A DNA stretch of 64,000 nt from Antedon bifida (GCA_963402885.1 OY727100.1:14353395-14417394); one strand, 5' to 3'; shown: positions 33,540-45,255, counted from the first letter of the stretch. Notes: generated by a model not told the origin, from the letters alone. Translations and numbers: made by a program.

Positions 33540-33857
33540 CTTTGCCAGCCATATTTGATACACCCTGGATTGTGGATCGTTATCCAGACCGTGTCATCAT
33601 TGAATGGAGAGACTGGACATATGGACATGACTTTGGTGTTGGACCGATTGTCAACTATAACATCTACCTCTGGAATTCTTTGCATCCAGATCGTAATGCA
33701 GCTCCAGCGTTGGTTGGTGTCACCAGTGGTAATACATGGGAAATCAAAGGTTTACAGGAGAAGTCAGAATATTCAATCATGGTTAAAGTTACTAGACGAG
33801 TTGATGGTTTTCTTGTTGTTGGCAAACCAAGTCCAATTCTCTCGATCATAGTGTTTG
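33540..33857 (+). CDS. Exon: fibronectin type III domain, unit 1
   Basis: Acceptor TTTTTATAG and donor GTAAAT; phase 1-1, 106 codons. DRVIIEWRDW carries the strand B tryptophan; GPIVNYNIYLW and LQEKSEYSIMVKVTR give the conserved tyrosine and leucine of FN3. Whole domain in one exon. Confidence 0.85.
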
Positions 33858-33942
33858 GTAAATTGAAACTATTAGATAATACAAGTAGAATTTGATAAAA
33901 TATAGGGTTGCATGATATTGGTTTTCCGGCGTAATGTTTTTC

Positions 33943-34073
33943 TCTAAAACTCTGTCAATACTATCAAACTAGTTTGACAAAAAATGTGATGTGCCCATAT
34001 ATGGACACTGTGATGTCATATCACTATCATATTTGTGCATGTTTCTACCATATTTGGGCACATCACAAGATGT
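33943..34073. mobile_element. Short MITE (family T), right end lost
   Basis: AAAACTCTGTCAATACTATC at the left and CATATTTGGGCACATCACAA at the right interior, no right terminal repeat. It stops about 30 bp before the next lectin exon. Confidence 0.7.
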
Positions 34074-34102
34074 ACATGTAGAAAACTATTTTTCTCTTCT
34101 AG

Positions 34103-34387
34103 GTCAATGCTCACGTGGTTGGATGAGTTTTGAGAATCATTGTTTTCACATTAATAATGAAAGGATGTCTTGGAATGAGGCAGATGAATACTGTAAAGCA
34201 AGACAATCACATTTAGCTCATATCACATCCATCGACATTAAAAACTTTGTACTACACATGCTACAAGCCCAGAAAATGGAAGAGGCCAATCGGTTATTTG
34301 TTGGTATGAAAAAAGATGATGAGGACGCTTTATTCTGGATTGGATATGAATATACAATCCCTTTAATTGAACCATCTGATTTACCAG
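34103..34387 (+). CDS. Exon: C-type lectin domain d, N-terminal part, unit 1
   Basis: Acceptor TTCTCTTCTAG and donor GTAGGT; phase 1-1, 95 codons. CSRGWMSFENHCFHI, SWNEADEYCKARQSHLAHI, then ALFWIGYEY: textbook CTLD. Completed by 34,681-34,803. Confidence 0.9.
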
Positions 34388-34542
34388 GTAGGTAAATACT
34401 TTAAAGATGGATACAGGTGCACCCCATTCAGGCGAACCCTTATTTAGGGGCACCCCTATTATAAGGACACTTTACAGTTGAACAAACAAAGGGAGACTAT
34501 AGCCAATCCCTTTGTATGTTCTCTCAAAGTATTTACTTTTCA

Positions 34543-34663
34543 TAAGCTCTGTCTACACTATCAAACTTTATGTGACAAAAAAATGTGATGTTCCCATATA
34601 TGGACATTTGGAAACATTACACTTTTTTGTCACATTAAATTTGATAGTGTAGACAGAGTTTTA
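34543..34663. mobile_element. Short MITE (family T) abutting an acceptor
   Basis: TAAGCTCTGTCTACACTATC at the left and TTTGATAGTGTAGACAGAG at the right. Ends 17 bp before exon 34,681, so the branch-point region of that intron probably lies in MITE sequence. Confidence 0.8.
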
Positions 34664-34680
34664 TTGTATGTTATTAATAG

Positions 34681-34803
34681 ATTGGCATTACAACTATGCA
34701 TCGGTGGACAAAGATTGTGTTTATGTAGATATTGAAGCCGATTTCTCCCTAGTAAACATCTCTTGTGAAGATCCCAGTTTAGGATGCCCAATCTGCCAGG
34801 AAG
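34681..34803 (+). CDS. Exon: C-type lectin domain d, C-terminal part, unit 1
   Basis: Acceptor TTATTAATAG and donor GTAATT; phase 1-1, 41 codons. WHYNYASVDKDCVYVDI, then VNISCEDPSLGCPICQE. No EPN or WND motif. The acceptor lies just after a MITE. Confidence 0.8.
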
Positions 34804-34985
34804 GTAATTTGTTAAATAAACATCTTATATAGTTGCGATATAGACTTGCAATCCAGTTAGATTCAGAAAGACAAAACGTCAATTTGGCATTTAGTAGATA
34901 TCTGTTCTTTATTTCCGTTTACATTTCTGAAAGTAAATTATGCAATATCTTTAACAAAAACAATATTAATGTATACGGTTATCAG

Positions 34986-35311
34986 AAAATCCCTGTGTCC
35001 ATCGTCTTGGAATTGAAGATGGAACTATACTAGATGAGCAGTTGATGGCATCAAGTGAATTTGGTGATTACTTTTCTGCTAAGTACGGTAGACTGAACTC
35101 AATAAGTGGTAGTGGAGCGTGGTGTAGTGGTGTGTTGGACAATAACCAATGGCTACAAGTTGATCTTGGTTCTTTAACAAAAGTGACTGGGGTGATAACC
35201 CAAGGTCGTATCCATACTACTTTCTCTCAGTGGGTTACATTCTTCAGCATTCATTACAGTTTTGATGGAAGTACATTCATAGGAATACTTGATGAAAGTG
35301 ATAATGTTAAA
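34986..35311 (+). CDS. Exon: discoidin domain 2, first part, unit 1
   Basis: Acceptor GGTTATCAG and donor GTAAGT; phase 1 in, 0 out. HRLGIEDGTILDEQLMASS, then NNQWLQVDLGSLTKVTGVI and FSIHYSFDG. Completed by 35,763-35,901. Confidence 0.9.
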
Positions 35312-35331
35312 GTAAGTTTTTCTATTTTTTA

Positions 35332-35460
35332 AGCCCTGGTTTACATACACTATCAAACTTTATGTGACAAAACAAATGTGGTGTGCACACGAACATGAGA
35401 TGATGTCATATCACTACGATATTTGTGCATATCACGCTTTTTAAATTTAGATCAATTTGA
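35332..35460. mobile_element. Short MITE (family T), decayed
   Basis: ACACTATCAAACTTTATGTG and a decayed interior; the right terminal repeat is not recognisable. Begins about 20 bp after the discoidin donor. Confidence 0.5.
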
Positions 35461-35762
35461 ATATGGGTATTATTAAGTTTAGAAGGATAAATATATTCAA
35501 CTAGAGTTATTTGGTAATACAACAACGTTTCACGACCTAACCCTAACCCATGTCATTAGACTGAATGATGGAATCAAGCCGTTTGGTCAGTGACCTTTGG
35601 TCAAGGAGCTATTAAAAAAACGTCTGGGGATTTTTTCCTTTTTTTTTATTATGGACAATAAAAAAAAGAGAATATCAGTATCAATATGAACAAATTTTAC
35701 CTTTAAAATGTTTGTCAACACAGATGAGTTTTCATGCTAATAGTTCTTATGATATGTATTAG

Positions 35763-35901
35763 GTTTTTACAGGAAATGTTGATAGAAGCAGTCTTGTAAC
35801 CAATCTGTTTGATGTTCCTATATATGCACAGTTCATCCGCATTCAACCATTAGAGTGGAATTCTCGCATTAGCATGCGGTTTGAGGTTCTTGGTTGTGTC
35901 G
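35763..35901 (+). CDS. Exon: discoidin domain 2, C-terminal part, unit 1
   Basis: Acceptor ATGTATTAG and donor GTAAGT; phase 0 in, 1 out, 139 nt like the others. AQFIRIQPLEW, then SMRFEVLGC. Confidence 0.88.
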
Positions 35902-36014
35902 GTAAGTTTTGTTTTGTACATATTCATCATTCAGTCTTTTTCTGTGCATGTGTTTTGACACACAGTCACACCGATACATACAGTAGCTTTTTATTTTCGT
36001 TTGTTATTTTCCAG

Positions 36015-36281
36015 ATTTCACTGGCTCTGATCCACCTGGATGGGTTTTCAATAACAATTCCTACTATCGCTTTGATCCAACTCCTAGAACATGGAATGAA
36101 TCAGAACAGTATTGTTCGGGAAACATGGCAATAATCAGCTCTATAGAAGAAAATGAGTTTATAATTCAATCATTCCACAAATTAGATATTCATGTGGAAC
36201 ACATTTCAATCGGATACCATCATAAAAACATTGAAAATGTTTTTGAATGGGTTGGAACCAATGAATGGAGTGAATTTGAAA
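36015..36281 (+). CDS. Exon: C-type lectin domain e, N-terminal part, unit 1
   Basis: Acceptor TTATTTTCCAG and donor GTATGT; phase 1-1, 89 codons. DPPGWVFNNNSYYRF, TWNESEQYCSGNMAIISSI, then FEWVGTNEWSEF. The opening cysteine pair is missing. Completed by 36,712-36,825. Confidence 0.85.
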
Positions 36282-36711
36282 GTATGTAGTAATTATACAT
36301 AATTTATCCGTTAAGGTTTAGTTTATATATTTATGTTTATATATAGTAGAGAGGAGTGGCCAAGCATTTAAGGCAATGGCACTGAAAACAAATGTCTTTG
36401 CGACCATTGTGCTGGTGGTCTTCTCTGTCTTGTGTATATTTCTGGCTTGTGTGTACTTTAAAGAAATCAGTGCATCTTTTTCTTAAAGAGTATGGGTTAC
36501 CCTGGTCCATATATCCCCTGACGTTCATGGTAGTCACTGTGCTGTCGCTGTTGTGGCTGCCATAGAGGGCGTATAATCCAAATTTCCTCATATGAGGATA
36601 AAGATGTTAACAGACAAATAACAAAATACTGGTCATTGGCTATAAACTTATCTCAAAATATATTTTTTACCTTATATTCTGAACAATAGTAATTATTCTT
36701 TATTAAATTAG

Positions 36712-36825
36712 ATTTTGGGTCTGATTTTGCATCTGATGACCATTGTGTTGCACTGTCTATAGAAAATGGAAAATGGTTTACAGTGCCATGCAGTGCATCC
36801 CCTGGAGGAGTTGTCTGTGAAATAC
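36712..36825 (+). CDS. Exon: C-type lectin domain e, C-terminal part, unit 1
   Basis: Acceptor TTAAATTAG and donor GTAAGC; phase 1-1, 38 codons. SDDHCVALSIENGKWFTVPC then VVCEI. No calcium motif. Confidence 0.85.
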
Positions 36826-37120
36826 GTAAGCACTGTTTGTCAATTTTACACCGTGTTTCATAACTTATATTTTTTGTGCAATTATGTGTGTGTACATAAT
36901 ATATTATATTGTATATCTATTTATTATTGTACTAATAATTGTCAATCTTCAAGAAGAATTTCTGTTGTTATTTTATGATGATGATGGACAAATAAAGCAT
37001 TTCAGTATTCAGTATTGCGTCAGCAACTGTGACTGGAGGAGTAGGCTTAATTAGTTTATTTTAAAAATGTAAACAGTTCTCAAATCAAAGCATTGTTATT
37101 TTTACCCATTTTATGTTTAG

Positions 37121-37159
37121 ATTATAAAGATTTTGAGCAAGATGGTCCTACCTTGACAG
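37121..37159 (+). CDS. Exon: 13-codon linker, unit 1
   Basis: Acceptor TTATGTTTAG and donor GTATAA; phase 1-1, 39 nt (YKDFEQDGPTLTG). Similar in size and setting to the other linkers, but no second copy in the window confirms it. Confidence 0.5.
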
Positions 37160-37556
37160 GTATAATAATTAGTATTATTACTTTTTCACAAATACAATAT
37201 TGAATCAGATAATTTGACGCATGATTGGTATCAAATGTAAACAGCCTGTTCAATTGTATTTTCACGTTTTCGTGGTTCCTAGCATTCACATATATGTGTG
37301 CTATTTTTTAATGGGTACTTGACCCACAATATGACATGACAAGCAAAAAATACTTTATTTTCTTTTGAAAACACATGGTATACTGCAAACCGAACTTTAC
37401 TAGTGTTTTTTTCGCAATGCAAACCATTATTGCATACACTGTTTCCTACTCTATTTTTAGTCCAATAATGTTTGGATTTGCGAGAGTTACTATATCTATA
37501 GTCTTTTGTTTTAACAATAAAATTGATTTAATTTAAATCAGTTCCACTCTTTACAG

Positions 37557-37931
37557 AATGTAAAAATGGATATGACACACTGACAGATGATCCGTATGCT
37601 TGTTACAAAATTCATTCATCGGATGCAAATAAATGTAATGGGTCACACCTCGTCATGTTCGAGACGAAAACAGAATCTAATGATATTTTGGAAGCTACAA
37701 GATACTTAGATATTCAAGAGAGTGTATACATTGGGTTGTACTTTGTGAATGGTGTAGACCTAGTATGGGTAGATGGTAGGAAGCCAGACTTTGATTTGCC
37801 TTGGGCATCTGGTCAGCCAATAAGCCTTCAGCACGGTACCACTGAATGCGTTGTGATGGATGTTGATTTTGAATATGACTTGAGTATTGTAAACTGTAAT
37901 GGTGATAATCAATTTATGTGTGAATACTATA
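37557..37931 (+). CDS. Exon: complete C-type lectin domain f in a single exon, unit 1
   Basis: Acceptor TCTTTACAG and donor GTACGT; phase 1-1, 125 codons. CKNGYDTLTDDPYACYKI, VYIGLYFVNGVDLVWVDG, WASGQPISLQ (QPI where sugar-binding lectins have QPD or EPN), ECVVMD and NCNGDNQFMCEY. Unlike the other lectin domains here it has no internal intron. Confidence 0.9.
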
Positions 37932-38295
37932 GTACGTATCATTTATTGTTTATATTTTATTATGTTGATAAACAATTAATGTGATTGTTAATTATAGATA
38001 AAAACTCTTAATTGTGGAGATCTTTTTAGAGAGTTGGTGATGTTTTTAATGATGTAATGTAAATAGTTACTCACTTTGAACAAAAACCTGTAGAAAAAAA
38101 AATTGAAAAATACCATAATTTAAACGATAGGTCTAGGATTAAAATTTCTATTGTTTATTACAAAATATAAACCTTTGCAACAACATTGATAGTAACCCCA
38201 CTTATTTTTCGTCAGCAGTAAAACAGAATGGGTATGAAATAAGCCTTTTTCAATATAACAGTAAAGTAAATTCATAATTTAATTTAATCAAACAG

Positions 38296-38586
38296 ATTTA
38301 CCGAAAATGAATGAAGCACCTATTGCAGAGTGGGTTGGATCAGAAGTGAATTTAAATTGGAAAGCTTGGAAGGAAACATATTTTTCTGGTTACGGTCCAG
38401 TAGAAAATTATCGAGTTATGATGCACCTGCCATTAACGGCAGCATATGCAGTTGTTGCACAGACTACTGACACAACCATAAGGATCACAACTGTGGATCC
38501 AAATCTTTCACCTGTATTTGCAGTCAGTGCTGGAAAGAGGTTCAGCCCATCTGAAACAATCTACGGACCACTTTCTCCAGAAGCTG
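38296..38586 (+). CDS. Exon: fibronectin type III domain 2, unit 1
   Basis: Acceptor ATCAAACAG and donor GTTTGT; phase 1-1, 97 codons. SEVNLNWKAW, GYGPVENYRVMM, then FAVSAGKRFSPSETIYGPLS. Related to the FN3 at 33,540 (GxGPxxNY in both). Confidence 0.82.
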
Positions 38587-39016
38587 GTTTGTGGTTCAAA
38601 TCCTTTTTCTTTTTTTTCCACAATATTTTGCAAAATACAGTAGTAAAAACCTGTTCCACCACCAGTTTTGAATAATGTTAAATGTTACATGTATTATTCT
38701 TGGTCCTCAAGCTTAACTGGAAACTGAGGAAATTTGGATTAGGCCCTCCACGGACCCACAGCAGCCAGAAGTCCAAGTTCTTTAACATGCACTATTAAGT
38801 ACACAGGACCAACAGCTTTACATCCCATCCGAAGGACGAGGCAATGAGAGTAAATTAGTATGGTACAGATGCTAGTCTGATATTATCATTACACCATCAC
38901 TCTCTGGTATATACAGCACCCGCTGCTATTCCTAGACAGTCTCCCATCCAGAATGCAACCAGGCCCAATGTTGAAAGAAACACATTATAACTGTTTGTTA
39001 ATTGTTTACTTTTTAG

Positions 39017-39363
39017 AAAATGAAAAATGCACCTCAGTACCTCTTGGATTAGAAGATGGAACAGTTTCTACAGATCAACTCTCAGCTTCAAGTGCTTATA
39101 ATAATGACATGCATCGGTCTGGGCCTGATCGAGGTCGATTAAACACAGAAGCTACCAACTCTCAATTTGGATCCTGGAGTTCACTTACAAATGACTTAAA
39201 CCAATGGATACAGGTTGACTTTGGAGCTATAGTAGAAGTAACTGGTGTGATTCTACAAGGAGGTAGTGAATATAATCAGTGGGTGACATCATATGAAGTC
39301 CTTCACAGTCTTGATGGCATCAACTTCAACACAATTATCGACAATAACACTTGTGAAGTTATA
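39017..39363 (+). CDS. Exon: discoidin domain 3, first part, unit 1
   Basis: Acceptor TACTTTTTAG and donor GTAAGT; phase 1 in, 0 out, 347 nt. TSVPLGLEDGTVSTDQLSASS, DRGRLN, NQWIQVDFGAIVEVTGVILQ and SYEVLHSLDG. Completed by 40,364-40,502. Confidence 0.92.
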
Positions 39364-40363
39364 GTAAGTTCAAGTAATAAATATTAAAATATACATTCAA
39401 GTATGGTCACGAACTCCTATTACGTATGTTTCTGAGCGGTTGAAAATACTCTAGGAACTCCCTTGTGACATAAAAGTATACACAAAAAATCCACAAGGTT
39501 GTAGAAATAACTCAAAACAAAGCTTTAATTTCAATCAACTTCAACTTTCATCAATCCACTATACACAACTTCACAAAAACTTTACTATCCAAAATCCAAC
39601 AACTCTACAATAGTTTTACATCCCTTATATACATTATGGTCATAACCTTCTAGATAATTCCTTACACTTATTCTATTGGATTACAGTTTCTATTAATAGT
39701 ATACTTCTGGAATGTTCCTGATTGTTCTTACATTAATTACATTATTTCTTAATTCTAAACATACCCTTATTCTAGAATGTTCATATAGATATGCTATGTT
39801 ACTGCATAGGTTAAGGAATGGTAATTTATTACAGTATGAACTTCAATACAGGCGACTCTCCTAATACCGAACTCTCTGAAAACCAGGAATCTCCCAAAAC
39901 CTTTTTACCATTAAAAACATATTCCAAATACTAGACTTTTCGGAAAACCAGACATATTTGGCCAGTATTCCCGGTATTCGGAGAGTTGAATGCATCTGGA
40001 TGGCTTGAGTATAAGAAAGATATTTTTCTAGGCACCATAAAATAATTTTCTAAGAAAATGAATGTGTGTGGAGGGACAGATTGCAACAGCCGCACCTTGC
40101 TCAGAGCTGAGGTTAGAATAGTTGACAGCTTTATATGTGGCACTCACAGAAAAAGCCTTTACTGCAAAACCAGATTTTGTTGTTTAAGTTTTGACAGGTA
40201 CAACTTTTGAATGGAGGTTTTTATCTGTGTCAGTTGATTTTTTAAAAAAAGTAAAAAAAATTTGAAAGTTTTTTAATTAATATTCTATGTTAATCTTGAG
40301 ATTTGTTATTCTTGTTTATGTCGTTTTTATTTCTAAATATTCAAGTAATTTTATTTTTGTTAG
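39364..40363. other. Intron with one MITE
   Basis: A MITE of the ACAGTCAACTC family lies at about 39,847-39,993 (ACAGGCGACTCTCCTAATAC to GTATTCGGAGAGTTGAATG). Nothing else recognised. Confidence 0.6.
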
Positions 40364-40502
40364 ATATTTCCTGGCAATGAAGATAAACATACTCATGTGA
40401 CCAGTATGTTTCCTGCTTCTGTCAAAACTCAATTTATTCGTATTCATCCCATCGCTTGGCATAGTTATATAAGTTTAAGATTTGAAGTTCTTGGTTGTAA
40501 AA
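40364..40502 (+). CDS. Exon: discoidin domain 3, C-terminal part, unit 1
   Basis: Acceptor ATTTTTGTTAG and donor GTATGT; phase 0 in, 1 out, 139 nt. TQFIRIHPIAWHSYISLRFE then VLGC. Confidence 0.9.
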
Positions 40503-40713
40503 GTATGTAATTTTCAGTTTGTTCTGCAATCCAACTGTAGTTTTGTTTCTTTTGCAGGCCCACTCACACCAGAGCAACACCTTGATATGTCAAATTGCAC
40601 TATGTTTCTCACACTGAAACTACATAGGAAATAATTTAACTTGATAAAATTGTTCATCTTATGTCATTCAGAAATGTGCATGATTTGAAGACCAACAAAT
40701 AGTGAACGATATC

Positions 40714-40876
40714 CTAAAGCTCTGTCTACACTATCAAACTTTATGTGACAAAAAAATGTGATGTGCCCATATATGAACATGATGATGTCATATCACTACC
40801 ATATTTAAGCATATCACTACCATATTTGGGCACATTTTTTTGTCGCGTAAAGTTTGATAGTGTAGCCAGAGCATAA
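40714..40876. mobile_element. Short MITE (family T)
   Basis: TAAAGCTCTGTCTACACTAT at the left and AAGTTTGATAGTGTAGCCAG at the right. Confidence 0.85.
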
Positions 40877-41229
40877 GACTACGATACCTCATATAGTACT
40901 AGCAAATATATACCCACACCAGAGCAATTACTTCATCAGGGCTACTTAAAAACATTTCCGGTCATTCTCATACCCCATATTTGTATTGTAGGGATGTGTG
41001 CATTAGCACAAATTTGTATAACGAATGAACATAAAAACACAGCCTACAGTAATAGGGTAAAAGTTCGGAATTTAGACACCTTGGTTGCCATACTGGATCC
41101 AAGATGGCAGATGATTTTTGATTTTTGAAATGTATTTTCAAACCTTACCAGTCCATTTCCAGTCATTTTGATGCCCCCATGTGTATGGCTGTGTGCAATA
41201 GAAATTATTTGTATACCAAACAAATGTAC

Positions 41230-41394
41230 AAAGCTTTGTCTACACTATCAAACTAGTTTGATGAAAAAAGTCTGATGTGCCCAAATATGGTATTGATATG
41301 CCCAAATATGGTAGTAATATGACATCATCATGTCCATATATGGGCACATCTCATTTTGTCACATAAAATTTGATAGTGTAGACAGAGCTTTATA
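41230..41394. mobile_element. Short MITE (family T)
   Basis: AAAGCTTTGTCTACACTATC at the left and ATTTGATAGTGTAGACAGAG at the right; interior full length, among the best-preserved copies. Confidence 0.88.
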
Positions 41395-41549
41395 ATATAG
41401 ATATTTTCCACAGAATAATGAAGTCGCTCCGCTAAAGTTTATCACTAGTCTGTGACCAGACTCAGCAGTATTGACTGCCTTTGACTGTATCTATGCTCTT
41501 GTATAAAAATATGGTATTATTTATATTTGTATATTTTCTCTTGCAATAG

Positions 41550-41660
41550 ACAAGTGTATGCCTAACCCATGTTACAATTCTGGTGTGTGTACGTTGATAG
41601 AAGATGATTTTCTCTGCAAATGTACTAGTGCGTTTGAAGGTGAAAGATGTGTAACACCAG
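41550..41660 (+). CDS. Exon: EGF-like domain, unit 1
   Basis: Acceptor TTGCAATAG and donor GTAAGA; phase 1-1, 37 codons. KCMPNPCYNSGVC, then FLCKCTSAFEGERC. Confidence 0.88.
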
Positions 41661-42073
41661 GTAAGATGGCGACAGTTGTCATTTTGGCTTCCAAAGGTGA
41701 CCTTTCAATTTTTTTTTTACACCAAGCAGTGAACCATGTTTAGGCACTTAAGAGGGCTTAAGTTTGCCTAGCCTCAATCCTAGAACTTGACCTTGCTGTT
41801 TTCAGGCGTAATGGCTATGAGCGCTCACTGGCTAAACCCAGGGCCCTGTACCTTAGGGGGCCTGAGCAGTGCTCAGAGGAACAGGCACTAAAATAGGGCT
41901 ATGTACAAACCACTGGTTTGTCAGGAGAATGGTGAGGCTAACTAGCTATAATGTGAACAAAGTATATATTTACTACAATATCCAACCCAGAACATTCCCT
42001 CTCCCACCTTGTGTCCATTAAGTCCTTAAAATCATCAATATATAAAAATTTACATTTGTATCTATTTTTTTAG

Positions 42074-42187
42074 TGGATCATTGTGTTTCTAACCCATGTC
42101 AGAATTCAGGGGTATGTAACCCTATAGATGGGGGTTTTACCTGCTCTTGTGTAGCTGGATTTACAGGTGGTATATGCGAGACGACAA
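42074..42187 (+). CDS. Exon: EGF-like domain, last of unit 1
   Basis: Acceptor TATTTTTTTAG and donor GTAAGT; phase 1-1, 38 codons. DHCVSNPCQNSGVC, then FTCSCVAGFTGGICE. The copy B duplication is recognisable from 47 bp after this exon; whether it includes the EGF cannot be judged because the A side is cut by the window. Confidence 0.9.
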
Positions 42188-42756
42188 GTAAGTATGCAAA
42201 ACTGTAATGTGGGTATTTTTGGGCAGCAAAGGCTCTGTCTTTATTTGTTTTAAATGATTATCACCTGCTGAAGATGGTTTTAAATATATGCATTTGTATC
42301 TGAATTTTATATAATAATAAGTTTTTAACTCAACTTTTAACTGTCTTTTTCAAATTGTAATTTTTTATAAAATTGTAAAATATTTGATCGACTTTGTTTT
42401 ATATAGTATATATAATAGTGTTTTTTTAATGTTTTGTATCAATTTTAATTTTTTAAACATTTGTAATTCCATATATATTTTTTTGTAAATCAACAATTTC
42501 AGCCTTGAGGCTGCATGTTTTTACTATATAAACCTGAATAAATAAATTATGTAAATGCTTTATTATTAAGATTAGATTATCAAAACGTTCATTTCAAAGA
42601 TCAATTTCATATTTTTGTTTTGTATGCGATATCTGCAGTTTCAGGTGTAGATATATTAACTTAGTTGTGTTTTTAGGCATCCGTATTTAATGTTCCTATG
42701 TTGAGCTATATTTGAACCATCAAAAGAAGCATGCTCAGACCAGGGAGGTATGCTCA

Positions 42757-42900
42757 GACACTTAACACTAATCATAATGCTAATCCTAACACTAATCCCA
42801 ACCCTAATCATAATCTCAATCCCAATCCTAATCCCAACACTAGTCCGAACACTAATCCCAACACTAATCCCAATCATAATCATAATTCTAAACAGCCATG
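42757..42900 (+). repeat. Degenerate CTAATCC/CCAACA microsatellite, copy B
   Basis: Counterpart of 521-660, with fewer CATAAT units and a few substitutions. Confidence 0.8.
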
Positions 42901-42993
42901 AGCTTAAGAAACACTATTACTATTATGTAAATGCTCCTGTCTTCATTTTGATGGTCTAAATATATGTTATGTTTGTTGTCCTTTTATTTACAG

Positions 42994-43304
42994 GTTTGTG
43001 TACAAATCCCCTTGGAGTAGAAGACCGTAGTATTACTGATGGCCAGATATCTGCTTCAAGCACATATAGTAATTATCATAAAGGTCATAAAGGTAGATTA
43101 AACAGGAATAGCTGCTGGGCAGCAAAACATGATGATAACCACCAGTGGATTCAAGTTGATCTTGAAGTTCCTAAGACAGTGTCTGGTGTGGCTACACAAG
43201 GCTATTGGTACGGTTATTATCTTGCATGGATCGAAACCTACCATGTTCAATACAGTAATGATGGAACCAATTTTGACCAAGTTAATGTTAATGGTGTTGC
43301 TATA
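42994..43304 (+). CDS. Exon: discoidin domain, first part, unit 2
   Basis: Acceptor TATTTACAG and donor GTAAGT; phase 1 in, 0 out. Duplicate of 767-1074, one codon longer. Against that copy it has two silent changes, but about ten residue changes and three in-frame indels, mainly around HKGHKG, AAKHDDNHQ, LEVPKT and GYWYGYYLAW. These regions correspond to the variable loops of the discoidin fold. Confidence 0.9.
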
Positions 43305-43570
43305 GTAAGTTTTTTACATTTATTATTTTAATAAACAAAACAACTCGATAAAGAGTTTTGTGTGTAAACATACATGTTTCGGGAAGCATTTCCCATCAGT
43401 GTGAAGCTATATTGCATGGTGCTTTTATTTACACTCACTGGCACCGGTATTTAAATGAAGTTATTCATTGTGAAGTTATGTTTGGTGAAAGACCTGCAGA
43501 ACAGCATAGAAATAAATAGTACTGTATATTACAATGTTTTTAATTTATAAATTTGTAATTTTGTTTTCAG

Positions 43571-43709
43571 ATTTTTACCGGAAATTCTGATACAGACACT
43601 GTCATCCAAAATATGTTTCCTACGCCAGTGGATGCTCAATACATTCGTATTCAGCCACTAACATATCATTACTGGATTACTTTGAGGATGGAAATATATG
43701 GTTGTAAAG
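43571..43709 (+). CDS. Exon: discoidin domain, C-terminal part, unit 2
   Basis: Duplicate of 1341-1479, same signals and length. Three substitutions, all residue-changing (Ala/Gly, Arg/Gln, Asp/Tyr). Confidence 0.9.
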
Positions 43710-44692
43710 GTAAATACTGTACAGTATATTCTCTAGTATAATCCCACCCCCATAGAACATGAAATTGAGCCGATTACGGGAAAAGCCTGATTGAGGAAAA
43801 CAATTATTGGTAAGCATTTCTTGTAAAAACTCATCAGAACTGGCTAGAAAAAGGCCTACAGATCAAAAGTCAATACTGGGACTATACCTGGGGATATGCA
43901 TGTTTGTGAAATCAGACTTAAAGTAGGGGTTGGAATTAGACCAGAAGTGGGATTATAGGTACCTGATGATTTATGTAACCGTTATTATCACACACAACAT
44001 GTACAAAAGATGGTTTATTGTATGTTGCTCACTATATATACAGTAAAATAGGATCAAGCCTTCTGACACTCGTCATGAGGCCTGCTTACTTTGTCATAAC
44101 AAAGAACCAGAATAAAAACCACACAAACAGTAATTTGTACAATACTGTAAAAAAGTATGTTTCCATTTCGCCCTAAATTTTAGGGCTATATGAGAGCAGT
44201 AGAAATTTTAAGCTTAAAACACTGAGCGGCATATAGTTGTTAAAGACCGTAAACGATGGTATGACCTCTATTAAAGGATTCTCTTGACCTTTGTGTCAGA
44301 CAGATGATGTTTATAAATACATGACAGATCCTGTATTCATTATAATAATGATATAGAATTACAGCGTTTGGGAAGTTTATATATGAGAGTACAGTGGAAA
44401 TAATGAAAGAAAAGTGGGTAAGAACTGATGAATATGCAACAAGAAACATCCTGAAAGACGCACTTTCATTGTAACGATAAATGTACGTTCCGTGGTTAAA
44501 AGCAACATTTTTTTCTCTGCGGTTTATAATTTGACTTTTGTATTAACGTTGTACGCTAATATTCTATGGGTTTGAACATAGCCCAAGGCTCTGACTGCTA
44601 AAAACTAATATATATACCACATATATATTAGAATAGCTTGTTGACATATATATTAGAAAACAAATTTTATAAGGACTTCATTTGTGTTTCAG

Positions 44693-44812
44693 ATTCAGTT
44701 AATCCATGTGACTCAGATCCCTGTCAGAATTCTGGTGTGTGTAGCCCAAGAGGTGCCGAGTATTTCTGTTTGTGTAGTAGTGGGTTTGAAGGGGATAGAT
44801 GTGAAACGGAAG
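44693..44812 (+). CDS. Exon: EGF-like domain with GC donor, unit 2
   Basis: Duplicate of 2468-2587 with identical coding sequence. The donor has changed from GTAAGT to GCAAGT; the exon ends AAG, so AG|GCAAGT is the accepted consensus for GC-AG introns and splicing can be expected to continue, perhaps less efficiently. No competing in-phase GT lies nearby. Confidence 0.88.
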
Positions 44813-44877
44813 GCAAGTTTTTTAAGAAGATATTCCAAGCCCATTATTTTTAATATAGAATTGCTAACACAACTGAC

Positions 44878-45039
44878 TAAAGCTCTGTCTACACTATCAA
44901 ACTAGCTTGACAAAAAAAGTGTGACGTTCCCAAATATGATAGTGCTATTCTCAAATATAGTAGTGATATGACATCATCATGTCCATATATGGGTACATCA
45001 CTTTTTTTGTCAAAGTTTAATAGTGTAGACAAGGCTTTA
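44878..45039. mobile_element. Short MITE (family T), full length
   Basis: Complete counterpart of the deleted copy at 2652-2785, with TAAAGCTCTGTCTACACTAT and an interior TGATATGACATCATCATGTC. Confidence 0.85.
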
Positions 45040-45255
45040 GTATATTCAGAACACAGTCTGTTAAATAAATACCTTATGCTTTTGGAAAAGTGGCATATTC
45101 AGGATTTTTTATATAAAAATTTTTACTTAAAAATAGGTAAAAATAAAGTGCTGAAACGAAGTAATTAATTTAATCAAATACAATGACAGTTTTTAAAATT
45201 AAACAATTTTCAAAATTAATATAATTATAGTGTTATTGATTTTATATTTTTACAG

